From the NCBI GenBank assembly GCA_009792885.1, contig WMCF01000014.1:17166594-17230593 (forward strand): DNA of 64,000 bases, read 5' to 3'. This DNA comes from Eremophila alpestris peregrina. Taxonomy: Eukaryota; Chordata; Aves; Passeriformes; Alaudidae. A program made the position numbers and the translations under genes. Position 1 is the stretch's first letter, and each line of letters begins with the position of its first letter. The notes under the pieces are model-generated. The model was not told the origin of the DNA. It searched no databases and saw only the letters and a program-made list of their open reading frames with translations. This document shows, one piece after another, positions 58,901-64,000 of the stretch.

Positions 58901-60679
58901 TCATTTATAACAATGTGAAAAATGGGTTTATTTTCATATTTTACAATTTTGAGATCCACTTAAATTATACCAATTTATACATCAGCTGGGGTTTAACAAG
59001 GATATCACTAATTAATTACCCAGCACTGGTTTCTGAGAAAAAGCATATTAAAAGACCACTGACCAATCAAAATGGGAACAAAGGGGTACAAAATTACCCA
59101 CAAATATTAAGACAGTTGGTTTTCCTTTCTCTGCAATAAGATTAGTGGCAACTGCTAGGCCAGGTAAAGGTAGGAGAGGTGAGATTCGGGAGAACAGTTG
59201 TGACAAACAGTTTGAAAAACCGCGTCTGTTCTGAGGAGAAATGGCACTCCAAAGTACATGTATATGTCAGAAGATGGTAAGGGCAGCTCAAGTTCAGTAG
59301 TGGTGAGCAAAGATGTTAACTCCATCAGTTAAGAAGCAAACTGAGTATCTTTGAGGCCCTCCCCCCCGCAGTTCTCCCCAGATTTAAGCAAGTGTCCTTG
59401 AAGGGGTGTAGGAAAGATAGATCCAAACATTTATACCTATTAAATGTCTAGCTTTAGGGCTCACAAACAGTTCACATAAGTTAATAGCTATTGAAGCTTC
59501 TTGTCAACATGGTTGAAAAACTGCCCTGATGCACAATTCACAGGCTGCTGTGGAGGTTCCTGGCTATTAATGAAATATGCCTGGTGCCTAGGGCTTCTGG
59601 ATGGGAAGATTAACAATAAAAGGAAAACCAATTTTCTCTTGCTGCTATGGTTCACACTTCTCTATCTGTTAGGCAGCACTCTCAAATCCTTATTATTTAA
59701 ATGCGATACACATATATGCAAGCATAAAACTGAAACAAAAAAAGGCCAGTCAACTTCTACTTATGAAAAGTTTATTTTAAGTCTAACGAAATGTTGTGTT
59801 ACTGGTTTTCAAGTCAAAAGGAGCTGTGCATGTCACCTAATGGGTTAAAAAAGTAAATGGTAAGTTTTTATTTAGAGATTAAAAGAACCAAACACATTAC
59901 ACTAGTTGTTAGTGATTTTTCTGTTTTGATTACTAGCAAATTCTTATACTTTAAACAACTTCTAAACAACCTACTGAATACACATGGATTAAGACAAAAA
60001 AATAAACAGTAATTGCCAAATCAAACCCAGATTATATTTTATGTTTCTAAAAGAGATTCACCTATATCACAATCATTTGTCTGATAGATATCAGTCTCTT
60101 TTGGTACTGAATCCTTCAATTACTTTTCATAAAAACAAGGTACAATAGTGAACCCCAGAACTATTCACTTTCCGAAGTGCTTATTACTTTGAATCCTAAC
60201 TCAACCTTTGTCATACAGAAAGACTGAAAAGGTAACACAGATAAACATAATTAATATTGCATGCTTTGACAAGTATTTACTAGCAGGGAAATGGGGCAAA
60301 ATGGGATCTGCAGATCCTCTAAACAAGTAGTAAATATAACTTTATTGCACACTATTCAGCACACATTCCATACTCATCATTATGCCACAGAAAAATGAGT
60401 TCATTGTTATCTTTGAACAATCAAGATTGTGACATTTCTTTCTTAACAAACAATGCCGTGAGAACCCATTTAGATAACAGTACGGTACAAAAGGTCTTGT
60501 CTATCTGGGACCACATGCAGGAATGGAAGGAGAGATCTCATCAGTCAAGGAATATTAATATAATGTACAGTGCTGGAGGATCTTGTGGAAATAGCCTTCA
60601 CATAGCTGGGGAGAGAGTAAGGGATGGGAGCAGAATGATGACATTTCCTATTGATATAAATTAGAAACAAATTGAATAC
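58901..60679. other. TNS3 intron, no recognised feature
   Basis: AT-rich intron with frames of up to 115 codons (59501-59848) that show no similarity or splice structure. Confidence 0.5.
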
Positions 60680-60763
60680 CTTCTTTGGGATGGCTGCATT
60701 AAAGCTGAAACTTTATCATCAAAGAATTTCTTCATAGCAAATCTGTCTAGAGCCTGATCAGCA
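60680..60763 (-). CDS. TNS3: TNS3 exon: end of phosphatase-like domain
   Basis: An 84-nt internal exon encoding ADQALDRFAMKKFFDDKVSA and then LMQPSQR. The acceptor is TTGACAG before TGCTGATC; the donor is AGAAG followed by GTATTC. It starts with the last base of a codon and ends after two bases of an Arg codon, which the next exon completes with A. In tensins this is the last helix of the inactive PTEN-like phosphatase domain just before the C2 domain. It is too short to stand out as an open frame and was found by translating around the expected junction. The preceding exon, which would hold the phosphatase-loop remnant, was not found and should lie beyond 64000. Confidence 0.9.
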
Positions 60764-62100
60764 CTGTCAAGAAAGAGACACATGTTATTTTGCTTCAGTG
60801 TTATCTTGAAAATTCAGCAAGTTACTGCTTGAAATATGCAAAAATATTTGGGAAAAAAAAAAAAAAAGAGGGAAGTAAAGAAAAATAAAGAAGCACCTAA
60901 CTAGGCAACTCTAGTAATTTGGACATTGTGGACAATGTTTATTCTGCTGACGCCTTCTCATTCAATACCTTAATATAGTTTCCTTCCTGAGCAAAGCACC
61001 TTCTTCTTTATTCAATTAACTGACTTGCATGTTTCCAGCAAGAATACGTTGAAATCAGAATGCAAAAACCTTTGGCAAAACCAAACAGCTCAGGCTCCCA
61101 AAGAAAGATACTTGCCATAATTTCTTGAATGTGCCACTGGGGAGCTCTCTCTATAAAATACACATTTATTTTCTTTTTCAGAAAGAACTGTAGTACCAGG
61201 ATAGAGGTTCATTTAAGCAGTCAATAATTCATTTAGCCTTTGTTTCCGGTACCCTGAGCCATCAAGGAAGAGACTGTCTTTGAAAAAGAACTATTTTATA
61301 TCAGACAACCACAAACTCTTCAAACACACAATCAAGAAGCAACATATTAAAAAAAAATACATTTTCTTCTATTCTCTATCCATAATGCCTCCTATATGAG
61401 TCTTTTTTGGCTGAAGGAAGGCAAGAGGCTACAGAAAAAAAAAAAAAGTGCCAAAAATCAGTATGAATGCTGTTAATCACATATGCCAAGTAACATGCTA
61501 TGATGATTCTTTTATATCTATTCCACATAAAAGCAATGTGTCTCAAAACAGATGTGGTTCACAGTTCTAATTTACATCAGAACACAAAAGATCTGGAAGT
61601 TCCAAAATATAAGAACACATCAGAATCTCAACTTCTAAATTCCACAACTAGTTCAACCTAAATTAGTTCAGAGGAGAAAAAAAACTGTGAAAAGTACACA
61701 TATGCAAATCAGGATAAAAATGAAATGTATGCCTTTTCCAAAAATAAATCAGAAGATGCCAATTGTCTTGACAGGGTGCTGGAACAGGCTATAAAGTCAA
61801 GCCTTTTCTTCATGGGTGTTAAAAATTACATAGTGTGTACCTAAAATGTTCTTGACCCAAAACCTCTTTCTCACACAAGCCACCATCTATCTTCATACAT
61901 ATCTACCCACACTGTCATCCAGAATTTAGGCAGCCCATTCCTAACTGGCCAAAAACTTCTAGCACTTTCCTTGTTAAAACAGAATGCACCAACAAAAGAG
62001 CTGTCTGACCTCACTAAATGTGATGACACATTATTCCTTCCTAATGAGAAAATTTGATATAACAACATGTAACTGCAGGGGGTTGCATCAATAAGGATTT
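60764..62100. other. TNS3 intron, no recognised feature
   Basis: Intron upstream (in transcript) of the first visible exon, with A runs near 60854-60866 and 61434-61446. The exon with the phosphatase-loop remnant was sought here and not found. Confidence 0.5.
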
Positions 62101-62411
62101 TTCATGGAACCATAGAATGGTTTACCTTGGAAACAACCTTAAAGATCATCTTGTTCCAACTCTTCTGCCATGGGCAGGACACCATTCACCAGACCAGGTT
62201 ACTCAAAGCCCCATCCAACCTGGCCTTGAGCACTTCCAGAAATACAGCATTCACAACTTCTCTGGACAACCTGTTCCAGTGTCTCACCACCCTAACAGTA
62301 AAGAATTTATTCTTTATATTTAAGATCTAATCTGAATCTACCCTCCTTCAGTCTATAGCCATCCCCTCCTTGTCCTATCACTGCCTTACTTTGATAAAGT
62401 CCCACTCCAGC
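62101..62411 (-). mobile_element. CR1 LINE 3' end, first piece
   Basis: On the + strand, TTTCATGGAACCATAGAATG then CCTTAAAGATCATCTTGTTC, CCATGGGCAGGACACCATTC and CCAACCTGGCCTTGAGCA: antisense CR1 from its 3' tip. It stops at CACTCCAGC, where an LTR begins. Confidence 0.92.
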
Positions 62412-62858
62412 TGATGCCTTAAGTTTAGCTTTCACGTTTTTCAAATTCTGTGCTGCCTCGGGTGTAGCCCTGAGCCTCATATTAAGTGCTAGTGAGCTCT
62501 CTTCACAGAGTAGGTAGACAAAACAAATCCTTTCCTTGCTGAAAACCAAGGACAACTTTCAGGCCCGAAAGCATAAACAATGGTGGACTGAAGAGAGAAA
62601 ACACGAAGGATGGGACTTCATAACGTGAAGCTGTAATTGGACAATTAAAACCCAATATGCAAATGGACCAAAATTTATAAAAGTGTAAGACCTTGTGACA
62701 GGTCATCCATTTTGTGATCATTCTTAGTCCACCTTGGGTTTAGCCCTGGTCAGGCTCTGGTCCTGCCCAAGGACTATCCTAGAGGCCTTTCAATAAATTT
62801 ATACTTTATTCTCTATCTCAGTCAGTCTCTGTTTCAGGTCAGCCTTCCCAAGGCATCA
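62412..62858 (+). mobile_element. LTR of the TGATGCC family inserted in CR1
   Basis: 447 bp from TGATGCCTTAAG to CCCAAGGCATCA, with the two ends inverted over about nine bases. CAATAAATTTATAC near 62789 is the polyadenylation signal. It shares TAATTGGACAATTAAAACCC and ATATGCAAATGGACC with the LTR at 5376-5790 on the opposite strand. CR1 resumes directly after it. Confidence 0.8.
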
Positions 62859-63009
62859 CACCCATCTCGTAGGCCTCCTTTAGGTACTGGAGGACCACCA
62901 GAAGGTCTCCTTAGAGCCTATCCTTCTTTCCGACTGAACAACCCCAACCTTAATCTTTAGCCTGTCTTTCCAGCAGAGATGTTAAGCCTGATTTCAGATT
63001 TTTTTGGCA
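62859..63009 (-). mobile_element. CR1 LINE, second piece
   Basis: CR1 continues with CTCGTAGGCCTCCTTTAGGT, GGAGGACCACCAGAAGGTCT and CTGAACAACCCCAACC, then fades out up to TTTTTTTGGCA where the next LTR begins. No CR1 sequence was recognised beyond that LTR. Confidence 0.85.
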
Positions 63010-63467
63010 CATCATGGTTTAGGATTGGAATTCCCTCATTTAGTGCTCCTACTGATGCTCTCCAAACCACACTGCTGCTTGCTCCCTCCCTCCTTTCCCC
63101 TTCCCCTGTAGTGGGATGGAGAGGAGAATTGGAGGCACAAAGATCACAGGTTCTGATCTTTGAATAACAATTTACTGAACACAGGAACGAGATAAGAAAA
63201 TGGATAGTAAGAACAACAATACTAATGACAGAGGGTAAAAGAAATGAAACATTATTGCTCATTGTGGAAACCCCCAACAACAGACAATGCTGGATGGCTC
63301 CCTCTGCCACACTTTCTCAATTGGAAGGGACCCCTTCTCCCTTGAAGGATCCCCTTCCTCCTACCTCCGGCAATGACATGAGGTAGTATAGAATAACATC
63401 TGGGTACTGGCCACACTCCCTCAAGCATACTGAAAAAATTAACCCTGTCCTGGCCAGAACCAGGACA
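63010..63467 (-). mobile_element. Solo LTR of the ERVL provirus family
   Basis: 458 bp, on the + strand from CATCATGGTTTAGGATTGG (TG decayed to CA) to GAACCAGGACA. It aligns with both LTRs of the provirus at 41922-54378 (GGTTTAGGATTGGAATTCCC opening, GAGAGGAGAATTGGAGGCAC, CCCTGTCCTGGCCAG end). No internal sequence is attached and no clear target duplication is visible (TGGCA versus CCTAT). Minus-strand frames of 117 and 74 codons inside it are not genes. Confidence 0.8.
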
Positions 63468-64000
63468 CCTATGCATGCTGACAATTATGAACTTTCTTTA
63501 GTGTGAACATCTTCAAGGTTTTTCTTCTAAGTACCATTTCAGACACAATAGATGGCACCCTTACCAGCAGCACCTGCAGTAATTTCTGCTTCTGTTGCTG
63601 AGTACCATTTTCAAGAGCCTTGATAATGCTAGGGCTATACAAATCCTAGCTGGGAAACCCCCAACTTCATTCTTACACAAAAAAGTTAAGTTTTGGGTAG
63701 CAGCTGCCAGATATCCAGAAAGTTAAAGAGGGTTTCCAAGCTCACTCCTCTCCTGCAACTTCACTGGAGGAATCCTGAATTTGTTAGGGCTAAAAGGTGA
63801 TATCTTTCATTGCTGGGCTTAACAAAGCAACACCTGAATGTGACTGTAATGGTCTTATTAAAATGTATTTATAGCCAGGTACCACCTTTAAGGATGACAT
63901 AATACTGCAACACTGAAATCACACCACAACAACTGTACTACCCTCACTTGACAGTTCTTGTCATTCACAATACTTCTCAACAAAGTATGAAACTGGGGCA
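63468..64000. other. TNS3 intron, no recognised feature
   Basis: Intron of mixed composition to the window edge. No exon or element recognised. Confidence 0.5.

Larger units (their letters stand above)
1..64000 (-). other. TNS3: TNS3 gene body, middle part
   Basis: Tensin-3 is a focal-adhesion scaffold that links integrin tails to actin and signalling proteins. Family layout is an inactive PTEN-like phosphatase domain, a C2 domain, a long disordered region, then SH2 and PTB domains. The eight exons seen here fit the end of the phosphatase-like domain, the C2 domain and the first large disordered segment. Frame and phase are continuous over 1892 nt. TNS3 is preferred to TNS1, TNS2 and TENC paralogues because the residues around LYAKVRKKSSSD, LDQLLSGFGLED and LDPTFEPIPT match what I recall of tensin-3. 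No promoter, start codon, stop codon or polyadenylation site of the gene lies in the window; everything not coding here is intron. Confidence 0.9.

Noticed and set aside
62957..63310. 117-codon minus-strand frame
   Set aside because: It starts within a solo LTR and ends in CR1 sequence; no protein similarity.
1..64000. CRISPR arrays, operons, ribosomal or transfer RNA genes
   Set aside because: None seen; repeat spacing and gene structure are those of vertebrate intronic DNA.

Overview
The window is vertebrate nuclear DNA, most likely from a bird and probably a songbird. It is AT-rich, has one spliced gene with long introns, and carries avian-type CR1 LINE 3' ends (ending on the + strand in degenerate TCATAGAAT-like repeats when antisense) and many long terminal repeats of endogenous retroviruses. 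No bacterial-type gene density, operon, CRISPR array or tRNA was seen. The species call is an inference from repeat types and protein similarity.

The only host gene I can support is tensin-3 (TNS3), on the minus strand and incomplete at both ends. Eight consecutive coding exons are visible, in transcript order 60680-60763, 56737-56849, 55039-55099, 54810-54882, 39004-39133, 37956-38021, 34540-34644 and 9770-11029. All have GT/AG borders and matching codon phases. Together they give 1892 nt of uninterrupted frame, from the end of the inactive phosphatase-like domain through the C2 domain into the long disordered middle region. The first exons and promoter lie beyond 64000; the remaining linker, SH2 and PTB exons lie before position 1.

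The introns are filled with retroelements. The largest block, 41922-54378 in the 15.7-kb intron between the exons at 39004 and 54810, is an old ERVL-type provirus on the minus strand (LTR, PBS-like site, gag, protease, RT, RNase H, integrase, LTR; no env seen). It was split between gag and protease by a plus-strand beta-type (ERVK-like) provirus at 46004-52282. That inner element was then interrupted by at least two further LTR pieces, near 49.26-49.83 and 51.37-52.18 kb. All retroviral genes are broken by stops and frameshifts.

Elsewhere: a CR1 copy at 16468-18421 cut twice by different LTRs; a second CR1 at 62101-63009 cut by an LTR and ended by a solo LTR of the ERVL family; two older plus-strand CR1 copies (35720-36225, 55795-56355); an LTR-in-LTR at 13688-14648 next to a solo ERVK-type LTR (14750-15104); and a 1393-bp solo LTR at 27957-29349 with a perfect 5-bp target duplication and a 40-base G run. 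Simple repeats include 13 perfect TATTT units (55261-55325) and a CA tract.

I found no convincing new biological system. The most useful second looks are a CpG-rich, TATA-bearing patch at 58.48-58.90 kb, the G40 LTR, the nested provirus structure including an odd polypurine-like flank, and a Cys-rich open frame in the inner gag region.
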